A DNA stretch of 39,772 bases from Butyrivibrio sp. (GTDB lineage Bacteria > Bacillota > Clostridia > Lachnospirales > Lachnospiraceae): the NCBI RefSeq assembly GCF_017635265.1, contig NZ_JAGBLU010000049.1, positions 1 to 39,772 on the forward strand, in the 5' to 3' direction. The notes beneath the pieces are model-generated. The model was not told the DNA's origin. It was given only the letters and a program-made list of their open reading frames with translations, and did no database searches. Within the stretch, counting starts at the first letter, position 1, and each line of letters starts with the position of its first letter. This document shows positions 7,799 to 16,595 of this stretch, piece after piece. The translations under genes were made by a program, and so were the position numbers.

Positions 7799-10471
7799 AT
7801 GAAAAAAGAACTTGCTAAGACCTACGATCCTAAGGGTATAGAAGGCCGTCTTTATTCAAAGTGGGAAGAAAAAAAATATTTCCACGCAGAAGTAGATGAG
7901 ACCAAAAAACCTTTTACTATTGTTATTCCGCCGCCAAATATCACCGGTAAGCTCCACATGGGACATGCCCTTGATAACACAATGCAGGATATTCTTATCA
8001 GATATAAGAGAATGCAGGGATATAATGCACTTTGGCAGCCCGGAACCGATCATGCTTCAATTGCAACAGAGGTTAAGATTATTGATGCTCTCAAAAAAGA
8101 GGGTATAGATAAGAGAGACCTTGGAAGAGAAAAGTTCCTTGAAAGAGCATGGGAGTGGAAAAAGGAATACGGCGGAACTATCATTTCCCAGCTTAAAAAG
8201 CTCGGATCTTCCTGTGACTGGGACAGAGAGCGTTTTACAATGGATGAAGGCTGTAATGAAGCTGTTACAGAGGTCTTTTGCAAGATGCATGAAAAAGGCT
8301 ATATCTACAAGGGCAGCCGAATCGTAAACTGGTGTCCTGTATGCAAGACTTCTATTTCTGATGCAGAAGTTGAGTATGAGGAGCAGGCTGGTCATTTATG
8401 GCATATTAAATATCCGGTTATTGATGAAAACGGCAAGGTTTCTGACACGGAATTTATCGAGTTTGCCACAACACGTCCCGAAACAATGCTCGGAGATACA
8501 GCAGTTGCTGTAAACCCTGATGATGAGAGATACAAGAGCTTTAAGGGCAAGAAAGTTCTTTTACCTATAGTAAACAGAGAACTTCCGATTGTAGAAGACT
8601 CTTATGTTGATATGGAATTTGGTACCGGTGTTGTTAAAATCACTCCCGGACATGACCCTAACGACTTTGAGGTTGGAAAACGCCATGGTCTTGAGGAAAT
8701 CAATATCTTAAATGATGATGCCACAATCAATTCAAATGGTGGAAAGTTTGAGGGAATGGACAGATATGCTGCAAGAGATGCCATTGTAAAAGAGCTTGAT
8801 GAGATGGGACTTCTTGTTGAGATTGAGGACTATTCCCATAATGTTGGAACACATGACCGCTGCCATACTACAGTTGAGCCTATGATCAAGGCACAGTGGT
8901 TTGTAAAAATGGATGAGCTTATCAAGCCTGCTGTCAAGGCTGTAAAGGATGGAGATATCAAGCTTATTCCATCAAGAATGGACAAGACATATTTTAACTG
9001 GACTGATAATATCCGTGACTGGTGTATTTCAAGACAGCTTTGGTGGGGACACAGAAGTCCGGCTTATTACGGTGATGAGTGCGGAGCAGTAGTTGTGGCT
9101 AAAACTGCACCGACTGTATGTCCTAAGTGTGGAAAAACTCACTTCACACAGGATCCTGATACGCTTGATACATGGTTTTCATCAGCACTTTGGCCATTTG
9201 AAACTCTTGGATGGCCTCATGATACCAAGGAGCTTAAGTATTTCTTCCCGACAGATGTACTTGTTACCGGTTATGACATCATATTCTTCTGGGTAATCAG
9301 AATGATCTTCTCAAGCTATGAGCAGATGGGAACATATCCTTTTAAGACAGTTCTTTTCCACGGACTTGTAAGGGATTCTCAGGGAAGAAAGATGAGTAAA
9401 TCACTTGGAAACGGTATTGATCCTCTTGATATTATCGACAAGTACGGTGCTGATGCTTTAAGACTTACGCTTATAACAGGTAATGCACCCGGAAACGATA
9501 TGCGTTTCTACAATGAAAGAGTAGAAAACAGCCGTAACTTCGCAAACAAGGTTTGGAATGCTTCAAGATTTATCATGATGAACATGGATGAGGATGCAAA
9601 GAGCGCTATCCATCAGGATGCTCCTGCAGGACTTGAGCCGGTTGATCACTGGATCTTATCCAAGTTCAACAGAACTGTAAAAGAAGTTACAGATAACATG
9701 GATCATTTTGAACTTGGAATTGCGGTTCAGAAGGTTTATGACTTTATCTGGGATGAGTTCTGTGACTGGTATATTGAGATGGTTAAGCCGCGTCTCTACA
9801 ACTCAGACGATAAGAGTTCACATGATGCAGCTCTTTGGACTCTTCAGACAGTACTTATTGGAGCCCTTAAGCTTCTTCATCCGTATATGCCGTTTATCAC
9901 AGAAGAAATATTCTGCACATTGCAGGATGAAGAGGAATCTATCATGATTTCTGACTGGCCTGTATACAAGGATGAGTGGAATTTTGCTGATGATGAGAAT
10001 GCTATTGAGACCATTAAGGAGGCTGTTCGCGGAATCCGTAATGTAAGGACTCAGATGAATGTAGCTCCATCCCGCAAGGCAAAAGTATTCGTTGTAAGTG
10101 ATAAGCCGGAGGTTCTTGATATATTTGCGACAGGTAAGCTTTTCTTTGAATCACTTGCATATGCTTCAGAGTCGGTTTGCCAGTCCGATAAAACAGGAAT
10201 CGCGGATGATGCAGTGTCAGTAGTACTTGCAGATGCTACCGTATATATTCCGTTCTCTGATCTTATTGATATTTCAGCTGAGATTGAGAGACTTAAAAAA
10301 GAGCAGAAAAAGCTTGAAGGCGAGCTTTTAAGATCAAAGAACATGCTCAGTAATGAGAAGTTCCTTTCAAAGGCTCCTGCAGAGAAGATTGAGGAAGAAA
10401 AAGCAAAACAGCAAAAGTACCAGCAGACTTACGATCAGGTAACAGAGCGTCTTAAACAGCTTGGAAACTGA
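7799..10471 (+). CDS. valS: valyl-tRNA synthetase
   Basis: Class Ia synthetase that charges tRNA-Val, 890 residues, normal for ValRS. Seen: PPPNITGKLHMGHALDN with the HMGH version of the HIGH motif near residue 55, the editing-domain stretch TTRPETMLGDTAVAVNP, the WFSSALWPF segment, KMSKS at residues 531-535, and a C-terminal coiled coil rich in Lys and Glu (EIERLKKEQKKLEGELLR) that contacts tRNA. The frame is open from 7745, but the ATG at 7799 has an AAGGAG site at the proper distance and the usual MKKELAKTYDP start. No T-box leader lies upstream; it seems to be read with the GGDEF gene or from a promoter inside it. Confidence 0.98.
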   Translation: MKKELAKTYDPKGIEGRLYSKWEEKKYFHAEVDETKKPFTIVIPPPNITGKLHMGHALDNTMQDILIRYKRMQGYNALWQPGTDHASIATEVKIIDALKKEGIDKRDLGREKFLERAWEWKKEYGGTIISQLKKLGSSCDWDRERFTMDEGCNEAVTEVFCKMHEKGYIYKGSRIVNWCPVCKTSISDAEVEYEEQAGHLWHIKYPVIDENGKVSDTEFIEFATTRPETMLGDTAVAVNPDDERYKSFKGKKVLLPIVNRELPIVEDSYVDMEFGTGVVKITPGHDPNDFEVGKRHGLEEINILNDDATINSNGGKFEGMDRYAARDAIVKELDEMGLLVEIEDYSHNVGTHDRCHTTVEPMIKAQWFVKMDELIKPAVKAVKDGDIKLIPSRMDKTYFNWTDNIRDWCISRQLWWGHRSPAYYGDECGAVVVAKTAPTVCPKCGKTHFTQDPDTLDTWFSSALWPFETLGWPHDTKELKYFFPTDVLVTGYDIIFFWVIRMIFSSYEQMGTYPFKTVLFHGLVRDSQGRKMSKSLGNGIDPLDIIDKYGADALRLTLITGNAPGNDMRFYNERVENSRNFANKVWNASRFIMMNMDEDAKSAIHQDAPAGLEPVDHWILSKFNRTVKEVTDNMDHFELGIAVQKVYDFIWDEFCDWYIEMVKPRLYNSDDKSSHDAALWTLQTVLIGALKLLHPYMPFITEEIFCTLQDEEESIMISDWPVYKDEWNFADDENAIETIKEAVRGIRNVRTQMNVAPSRKAKVFVVSDKPEVLDIFATGKLFFESLAYASESVCQSDKTGIADDAVSVVLADATVYIPFSDLIDISAEIERLKKEQKKLEGELLRSKNMLSNEKFLSKAPAEKIEEEKAKQQKYQQTYDQVTERLKQLGN

Positions 10472-10502
10472 AGCAAAATAACCGGACAACTTTGGATATT
10501 TT

Positions 10503-11882
10503 ATGACAAACGAAATAGTTGAGAGCATAAACAGAATAATTGATTCCTCAGAAAATGGAAAAGGTTTATCAGTAGCTGAATGTGAGGCATTTTTGAATGC
10601 AGTACCCGGTTTTACTGATAAACATACCATAGAGGATACCAGAAAATTTCTGGACTATTTGGGTAATCCTGACGAGAACATGAAGATTATTCATGTGGCA
10701 GGAACAAATGGTAAAGGATCAGTGTGTAGTTATCTGACATCTATTTTGATGAAAGCGGGATACAAGGTAGGAACCTTTGTATCCCCGCATCTTGTAAAGA
10801 TAAATGAGAGGTTTCTTGTTGACGGCAAAATGATTTCTGATTCTTTATTTGTGGAAATCTTTGTCGAATTGCTTCAAAGGATCAGGGAATATAGTAACGA
10901 CGGCTATTTTCCGACATACTTTGAATTTTTGTTTTTTATGGCAATGATACTTTATGATGTTTATCCTGTGGATTATCTGATTCTGGAAACCGGTCTTGGT
11001 GGAAGACTTGATGCCACCAACGCTATCGGTAAACCGGAGATAAATATCATTACTGAAATCGGTTTTGATCATATGCAGTATCTTGGGAATACTATCGAAG
11101 ATATTGCAGCTGAAAAGGCCGGTATTATAAGAGAGAACGTTCCGACAGTATTTTTTGACAAGCAAAAAGAAAGTACGGATGTAATCAAAAAGAAGGCTCT
11201 TGAACTGGATTCAAGAGTTGTTACAGTTAAAAAGAATGACATATCGGATGTAAGGGAAGAGTGTGATGAAACCGGAAACAAATTCATTGCTTTTTCGTAT
11301 AATTCCCTTTATGATAAATATGCCGGCCTAAAGCTGTCTACCAGAGCGAGGTATCAGACTGAAAATGCGGCTATAGCGGTTGCAAGCGCAGAAATACTGC
11401 GAAATAGCGGCGCTGTGATTTCAGGTGAAGATATTGAGCTTGGTCTTGTAAGTGCCAAATGGGAAGGCAGGATGGAAGAAATCCGTCCCGGCATATATGT
11501 GGATGGCGCTCACAATATTGACGGAATTGAAGCTTTTTTGGATTCTGTTGCGCATGTAAGTGCAGAGGGGCGCAAATTACTTTTGTTTGGCATAGTTGCT
11601 GACAAACAGTATGAGGACATAATAGAAAAAATACTCCTTAGTGAGCAATTTGATTCTGTTTTTGTGGCTACACTTAAAACTACAAGATCGGTATCTGTAT
11701 CAGATTTAAAGAGCACATTTGAAAAGTGTAAAGAGAACAATGGGATTTTTGGGGTACCAATCAAGTATTATACTAATGTGAGAGATGCAGTTACAGATGT
11801 TATAACTGTCAGAAAATCCGGCGATATAGTTTTTTCAGTCGGTTCACTTTACCTGACAGGTGAGATAAAAGCTATGATGTAA
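10503..11882 (+). CDS. folC: bifunctional folylpolyglutamate synthase/dihydrofolate synthase
   Basis: Adds glutamate to dihydropteroate and to folates, using ATP. The 459-residue product has the ATP-binding P-loop VAGTNGKGSVCSYL near residue 64, SPHLVKINER, ETGLGGRLDATN, the ITEIGFDHMQYLGNT stretch that provides ligands near the Mg site, and the C-terminal YVDGAHNIDG. The ribosome site before the ATG at 10503 is poor, and the protein has about 30 more N-terminal residues than many FolC proteins, but no better start is visible. It follows valS by 31 bases, a pairing common in Firmicutes. Confidence 0.96.
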   Translation: MTNEIVESINRIIDSSENGKGLSVAECEAFLNAVPGFTDKHTIEDTRKFLDYLGNPDENMKIIHVAGTNGKGSVCSYLTSILMKAGYKVGTFVSPHLVKINERFLVDGKMISDSLFVEIFVELLQRIREYSNDGYFPTYFEFLFFMAMILYDVYPVDYLILETGLGGRLDATNAIGKPEINIITEIGFDHMQYLGNTIEDIAAEKAGIIRENVPTVFFDKQKESTDVIKKKALELDSRVVTVKKNDISDVREECDETGNKFIAFSYNSLYDKYAGLKLSTRARYQTENAAIAVASAEILRNSGAVISGEDIELGLVSAKWEGRMEEIRPGIYVDGAHNIDGIEAFLDSVAHVSAEGRKLLLFGIVADKQYEDIIEKILLSEQFDSVFVATLKTTRSVSVSDLKSTFEKCKENNGIFGVPIKYYTNVRDAVTDVITVRKSGDIVFSVGSLYLTGEIKAMM

Positions 11883-11917
11883 GTCATAAGTGATTTGTTT
11901 TGACAGAGGGGAATGAT

Positions 11918-12082
11918 ATGTTGAATTTTGAAGAAGAGCTTAAGAAATTTAAGCCAAGTCTTGAAATAGAAGACACTGAAGACATTATCTACAATAAGGA
12001 TTTAGATGATATGTCAGATGTGCTTGTTAAGCTTCTTAAAGAAGCTAAAAGCGAAACCGATAATCAGAGAAGGGCAAGATAA
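11918..12082 (+). CDS. small acidic protein of unknown function
   Basis: A 54-residue, strongly acidic protein (MLNFEEELKKFKPSLEIED at the N-terminus), predicted helical, with no cysteine, signal peptide or membrane segment. A TTG at 11900 is also in frame, but the ATG at 11918 has the better GAGGGGA site. The gene fills the gap between folC and the zinc-ribbon/TPR gene, with only three bases to the latter, so co-translation and a linked role are likely. Family not recognised. Confidence 0.7.
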   Translation: MLNFEEELKKFKPSLEIEDTEDIIYNKDLDDMSDVLVKLLKEAKSETDNQRRAR

Positions 12083-12085
12083 CAG

Positions 12086-13501
12086 ATGAGGTGCGCAAGT
12101 TGCAACACTGAATTGAATGGTACTGATATCTGCCCGGGATGCGGCAGAGATGTCAGAATGTATAAAAAAATGGTCAGTCTTTCAAACAGGTTCTATAATG
12201 AAGGACTTGAAAAGGCCGGTGTCAGAGATTTATCCGGGGCAGTCAGCTGCCTGCGACAGAGTTTGAAGCTTGACAAGAATAATATTGATGCCAGAAACCT
12301 TCTTGGACTTATTTATTATGAGACCGGGGAGGTTGTTGTTGCACTTTCAGAGTGGGTTATCAGTAAAAATCTCGAAACAGGCGAAAATATTGCGGATTAT
12401 TTCATGGATACAGTAAGAAACAGTCCTGCTAAACTTGATGAGATAAATCAGACCATCAAAAAATTTAACATAGCGCTTAATTATTGCAGGCAGGATAGCC
12501 TTGATCTTGCAATTATTCAGCTGAAAAAGGTGCTTTCACTAAACGGTAATTTCGTAAAAGCACATCTTTTGTTGTGCCTTTTATATTTGAAAGGCGGAAA
12601 CTGGGACAGAGCCAAGTCGGAAGCCGGCAAGGCACTTAAGCTTGATACCGGAAATGTAATGGCCAAGAGATATCTCAAGGAAGCTGATGATATGCTTCTT
12701 CCTGGGGAAAGCGGCAAACTTGTATCGGATATAACAACCGATTCTGATGATGTTATAAGATATAACAGCGGCAATGAAATGATCATTCAGCCTGTTAAAA
12801 AGTCTGCAATTACCAGAAGCGGTTCAATTTGGGGAATAGTACTTGGGATAATCCTCGGAATTGCTGCTTCATGTTTCCTTATCCTTCCACAGAGGATAGC
12901 AGGTATTAATTCCAATAATCAGGAAAAAATAACACAGATCAGTGAGGAATCTGATGCAAAATCAGCTCAGATAAATGACTATGAGCAGCAAATTGCTACT
13001 CTTCAGAGTCAGATTGAGGAACTCCAGAGTCAGGTTTCAGGTTATGAGGGTGCAACTTCCACTTCAGCAGCAATGAACAGCCTTATGAAAGCGGCATCCA
13101 TATATTTAAATGATTCAAGCGATGTGGATGGAATTGGTTCTGCACTTGCAGAAGTTGATTTAAGCGTTATCGGAGAGGATGTTTCTCCGGAGTTTACATC
13201 GCTTTACGATAATCTTATGGTGCTTGTTGGGGCGCAGCTTTCTACATCTTATTACAACACCGGCTATGAAGCATATAAAAATAGCGATTATGAAACGGCA
13301 ATCAGTAACCTTTCAAAGGCATATCAGTACGATAGTACCAATGTGAATACTCTTTATTATCTTGGAAATTCCTATTACAATAGTGGTGATATAGCCAAGG
13401 CCAAAGAGGCATATGATGAGGTTATAACTAAGTTTCCTGAGACAAAGAGTGCGCAGGAAGCTCAGACCAAGCTTGCAGAGATCAATAATTCTGATGGCTG
13501 A
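12086..13501 (+). CDS. zinc-ribbon, TPR and coiled-coil membrane protein
   Basis: A 471-residue protein with a four-cysteine zinc ribbon at the N-terminus (C3, C6, C16, C19), TPR repeats at about residues 30-205, one transmembrane helix at about 248-268 (GIVLGIILGIAASCFLIL), a coiled coil at about 275-320 and further TPR repeats to the C-terminus (YYLGNSYYNSGDIAKAKEAYDEV). The ribbon and first TPR set should be cytoplasmic and the second set outside the membrane, giving a two-sided scaffold. The function is unknown. It starts three bases after the small acidic gene and ends at a terminator hairpin at 13514-13535. Confidence 0.82.
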   Translation: MRCASCNTELNGTDICPGCGRDVRMYKKMVSLSNRFYNEGLEKAGVRDLSGAVSCLRQSLKLDKNNIDARNLLGLIYYETGEVVVALSEWVISKNLETGENIADYFMDTVRNSPAKLDEINQTIKKFNIALNYCRQDSLDLAIIQLKKVLSLNGNFVKAHLLLCLLYLKGGNWDRAKSEAGKALKLDTGNVMAKRYLKEADDMLLPGESGKLVSDITTDSDDVIRYNSGNEMIIQPVKKSAITRSGSIWGIVLGIILGIAASCFLILPQRIAGINSNNQEKITQISEESDAKSAQINDYEQQIATLQSQIEELQSQVSGYEGATSTSAAMNSLMKAASIYLNDSSDVDGIGSALAEVDLSVIGEDVSPEFTSLYDNLMVLVGAQLSTSYYNTGYEAYKNSDYETAISNLSKAYQYDSTNVNTLYYLGNSYYNSGDIAKAKEAYDEVITKFPETKSAQEAQTKLAEINNSDG

Positions 13502-13513
13502 TAAAGGAAACTA

Positions 13514-13535
13514 AAGGCGATAGAAATATCGCCTT
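13514..13535 (+). terminator. intrinsic terminator
   Basis: AAGGCGATA pairs with TATCGCCTT across a GAAA loop and is followed by ATTTTT. It separates the folC-TPR genes from the O-acyltransferase pair. Confidence 0.75.
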
Positions 13536-13560
13536 ATTTTTGAAGGAATATAGTGGGGAA

Positions 13561-14913
13561 ATGATAAATTTTTCGGATTTAGGTTTTATTTTCAGGTTTT
13601 TACCTGTTTTTCTAATAGCATTTTATCTGACTCCGGCTACATATAGAAGTGTTACCCTACTGATCGGTAGTTTAGCATTTTATGCAGTGGGAGACCTGAA
13701 AGGCTTTGCTGTTCTTGGCACGGCCATTGTTGTAAACTACTTATTTGGAAAAGCTATTGGCAGTGAGAAGAGAAAGTATCTTCTTGCTTTTATCGTATGC
13801 ATTGATGCATTGATGCTGGTAGAGTTTAAGCTTTTATCACAATTTGTGTATAATTCTTTCATGCCGATCGGTATCAGTTTCTTTACGTTCAAGATGATAT
13901 CCTATCAGGCAGATCTTTATATGGGAAAAATAGATGAGGAACCCGGCTTTATAGAGACAGCAGCATATTTTTGTATGTTTCCTCAGGTGGTTTCAGGACC
14001 TATCATGCGTTTTTCCGATTATCAGAAAAAAACATATTTTCAGACTAAAGAGGCAATCTTCTCAGCAATAGAAGATGGGCTTAGATTTTTTACTTTGGGA
14101 CTTGGAATGAAGGTTCTTTTAGCCGATCATTTAGCTATGTTGTGGAATGATATAGGAACCATAGGTTATGAGAGCATATCTACTCCGCTTGCCTGGATTG
14201 GTGCAGCTTGTTATTCTTTGGAGCTTTATTTTGATTTTTGGGGTTATTCACTTATGGCTGCCGGAATCGGTGTCATGCTTGGTTTTCCGTTTGTTGTTAA
14301 CTTTGATCAGCCCTACAGTGCCAAAAATGTATCTGAATTTTACAGAAGATGGCATGCGTCTTTGGGCTCATGGTTTAGAGACTATATCTATATTCCGCTT
14401 GGAGGCAGCAGAGTTTCTGAAGGCAGGATATTTCTTAATCTTTTGGTTGTATGGCTTATTACCGGATTCTGGCATGGAGTAACCCTGAATTTTATTCTGT
14501 GGGGACTTATTATATTTGTTATTATTGCATTTGAAAGGTTTGTTATTCCGGGGAAGATTCCTGTGGCTTTGGGAAAAATAATCGGAAGAGTTAATGTTCT
14601 TATATTGATACCGTTGACCTGGGTGATTTTTGCTATTTCTGATTTTAGAGGATTACTTGACTACTTTAAAAGACTTTTTCCTTTTTTTGGAAAAGGAATA
14701 GCGGTAAACAGTAGTGATTACATTAAGAACCTTGGTATTTATGGGGGCTTTTTGGCAGTAGCGCTGATTCTTTTACTTCCGGGACTTTACAGATTCTTTG
14801 AGAGAAACAGGAAGCATCCGGTATTTACCGTATTGTTGTTCATACTATTCTGGATATGCGTCTACAGCTTATCCAATGCTGCCGGCAACCCTTTCATGTA
14901 TTTTAGATTTTAA
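13561..14913 (+). CDS. MBOAT-family membrane O-acyltransferase (AlgI/DltB-like)
   Basis: Multi-pass membrane protein of 450 residues that most likely moves acetyl groups across the membrane onto an extracellular polysaccharide. It has about ten hydrophobic segments and the family stretches FPQVVSGPIMRFSDYQ, YSLELYFDFWGYS, FYRRWHASLGSWFRDYIYIP and LITGFWHGVTLNFILWG, with the invariant His at residue 305. A TTG at 13540 is in frame, but the ATG at 13561 gives the usual family N-terminus (FIFRFLPVFLIAFYLTP). The ribosome site is oddly placed: GGGGA two bases up and AAGGA thirteen bases up. Nine bases later comes a secreted SGNH hydrolase, the normal partner. Confidence 0.92.
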   Translation: MINFSDLGFIFRFLPVFLIAFYLTPATYRSVTLLIGSLAFYAVGDLKGFAVLGTAIVVNYLFGKAIGSEKRKYLLAFIVCIDALMLVEFKLLSQFVYNSFMPIGISFFTFKMISYQADLYMGKIDEEPGFIETAAYFCMFPQVVSGPIMRFSDYQKKTYFQTKEAIFSAIEDGLRFFTLGLGMKVLLADHLAMLWNDIGTIGYESISTPLAWIGAACYSLELYFDFWGYSLMAAGIGVMLGFPFVVNFDQPYSAKNVSEFYRRWHASLGSWFRDYIYIPLGGSRVSEGRIFLNLLVVWLITGFWHGVTLNFILWGLIIFVIIAFERFVIPGKIPVALGKIIGRVNVLILIPLTWVIFAISDFRGLLDYFKRLFPFFGKGIAVNSSDYIKNLGIYGGFLAVALILLLPGLYRFFERNRKHPVFTVLLFILFWICVYSLSNAAGNPFMYFRF

Positions 14914-14922
14914 GGACGAGAA

Positions 14923-15906
14923 ATGAAACTAATTAAGACTTGCCCCCTGTTATTTGGGGTTATAATAACAGCAATCTTAATATCGGTGATATCTTTTGCT
15001 TTGAAGGGCACTGTTTATAAAGACTATGCCGCTTCCGGGAATATCGATACTCCAATACTTGCAACCTTTTTTAAGGCGGCTTCGGATGGTGTGTATCCAT
15101 GGACAAAGGCCGGCAAGGCAGATACTGAACAGGTAGAAGGAATATCGGAAAGTATCATAGAAACAGACCGGGGAGATGGTGAGATTGATACTTTGACTTT
15201 GGAAGCTATTGATGAGATAGAGTCCGGTACGGGCGTTGATGAGTCCATTATATCTGCAAATGATATTTCAGGTGATGATATTTCCGGTAATTCTGAAGAA
15301 GTCTATGAATTTACTGAAGTGGATGATGATTATTTCACAGATGCTCTTTTCATTGGTGACTCCAGAACTGTTGGGCTTTCTGAATATTGTGAGGAATTGG
15401 ATTCAAGGGCTACCTTCTATTCCAAAATATCATTGACTATTTATGATGCCATGAATACGGAGTTTATTAAGACAGATAATGGCAAAATCACAGTTGAGCA
15501 GGCTCTGTCTGAAAATCAGTTTTCCAAGATTTACATTATGCTGGGATTAAATGAGATTGGAACAGGAACGCCTGAGACTTTTTGTAAGGCCTATAAAACT
15601 GTAATTGACAGGATAAGGGAGCTTCAGCCTGATGCTATTATTTATATTCAGAGCATCATGCATGTTACAGAGAAAAAGAGCAGTTCTGATGAATATTTTA
15701 ACAATGAAAACATTAACATCAGAAATAATGCGTTGTCAGAGCTTGCTGATAATAAGACTGTTTTTTACCTTGATATGAATGAGGCGGTGGATGATGAAAA
15801 TGGTAATCTTCTTGCAGAGTTATCATTTGATGATGTACACCTTAAAGCTTCTTCATATGAGAGATGGCATCAGTATTTGCTTGCAAATGCTATTGTTAAG
15901 GAATGA
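14923..15906 (+). CDS. membrane-anchored SGNH/GDSL hydrolase, partner of the O-acyltransferase
   Basis: A 327-residue protein with one N-terminal hydrophobic helix (about residues 8-28), then an acidic low-complexity linker to about 135 and an SGNH hydrolase domain. The catalytic serine lies in GDSRTVG (Ser147), block III is LGLNEIG with Asn in place, and the Asp-His pair is DDVH at 303-306. Proteins of this kind (AlgX, PatB, DltD style) take acyl groups exported by an MBOAT and place them on a glycan outside the cell. That role here is inferred from the gene pair. The glycan cannot be named. Confidence 0.87.
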   Translation: MKLIKTCPLLFGVIITAILISVISFALKGTVYKDYAASGNIDTPILATFFKAASDGVYPWTKAGKADTEQVEGISESIIETDRGDGEIDTLTLEAIDEIESGTGVDESIISANDISGDDISGNSEEVYEFTEVDDDYFTDALFIGDSRTVGLSEYCEELDSRATFYSKISLTIYDAMNTEFIKTDNGKITVEQALSENQFSKIYIMLGLNEIGTGTPETFCKAYKTVIDRIRELQPDAIIYIQSIMHVTEKKSSSDEYFNNENINIRNNALSELADNKTVFYLDMNEAVDDENGNLLAELSFDDVHLKASSYERWHQYLLANAIVKE

Positions 15907-15920
15907 GGGTAGGTGTTAAA

Positions 15921-16148
15921 ATGGCTAGAGAAATGACTTTCAAAATGGAAAGACCTGGGCTGTTAAAAGAGGGCGATCATGTGACGGTTACTGAAGGTGT
16001 TCTTCCAAGTAACTACTATTATACGATTGATCCCTCACTTGCTATGTCGGGTAATTTTCCTTTCAGAGAGAGAATGCTTGAAAGGGAAGGCATAGTTACT
16101 AAGGTTGAAGAGAATGATAGGGGATTTTATGTAACCGCCAGGTTTTGA
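15921..16148 (+). CDS. small conserved-looking protein, function unknown
   Basis: A 75-residue soluble protein (MAREMTFKMERPGLLKEGDH at the start) with alternating hydrophobic residues suggesting a small beta barrel. A start at 15903 overlapping the SGNH stop is possible; the ATG at 15921 is preferred because AGGTG lies six bases before it. No motif was recognised. It may be co-transcribed with the O-acyltransferase pair. Confidence 0.65.
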   Translation: MAREMTFKMERPGLLKEGDHVTVTEGVLPSNYYYTIDPSLAMSGNFPFRERMLEREGIVTKVEENDRGFYVTARF

Positions 16149-16164
16149 GCAGAATTTCTTTAAG

Positions 16165-16194
16165 TTAATCTTATATAAAATTATAATTCCAGGT
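16165..16194 (+). promoter_or_regulatory. probable ridA promoter
   Basis: A perfect TATAAT lies at 16182-16187 with a poor -35 (TTTAAG at 16159-16164, 17-base spacer). It is well placed for a very short leader before the ribosome site at 16195-16202. Confidence 0.4.
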
Positions 16195-16208
16195 AAGGAG
16201 GAGTAAAA

Positions 16209-16586
16209 ATGGAATACATCAGTACAGATAAGGCGCCGGCAGCTATCGGACCATATTCACAGGCTATCAAGGCAGGGGATTTTCTTTATGCTTCAGGACA
16301 GATTCCTATTAATCCTGAGGATGGTGAGATTGATACTACTACAATCGCTGATCAGGCAGAGAGAGTATGCCAAAATATCGGAGAGATTTTAAAGGAAGCA
16401 GGAACAGACTACGAACATGTAGTAAAGACAACATGTTTCCTTGCTGAAATGAGTGATTTTGCTGCATTTAATGCTGTTTATGAAAAATACTTTACAGGAA
16501 AGCCGGCAAGAAGCTGCGTAGCAGTAAAGCAGCTGCCCAGAAACGTTCTTTGCGAAGTTGAGGTAATTGCTTATCTTGGGGAGTAA
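16209..16586 (+). CDS. ridA: RidA family enamine/imine deaminase
   Basis: A 125-residue YjgF/YER057c/UK114 protein. It hydrolyses reactive 2-aminoacrylate and related enamines released by PLP enzymes to 2-keto acids and ammonia. Seen: the N-terminal DKAPAAIGPYSQAIKAGDFL, YASGQIPINPEDGEI, and the C-terminal ARSCVAVKQLPRNVLCEVEV, which carries the Arg and Glu that hold the substrate carboxylate. Strong AAGGAGGAG ribosome site. Cytoplasmic trimer in known members. Confidence 0.96.
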   Translation: MEYISTDKAPAAIGPYSQAIKAGDFLYASGQIPINPEDGEIDTTTIADQAERVCQNIGEILKEAGTDYEHVVKTTCFLAEMSDFAAFNAVYEKYFTGKPARSCVAVKQLPRNVLCEVEVIAYLGE

Positions 16587-16595
16587 TCAGAGCTT

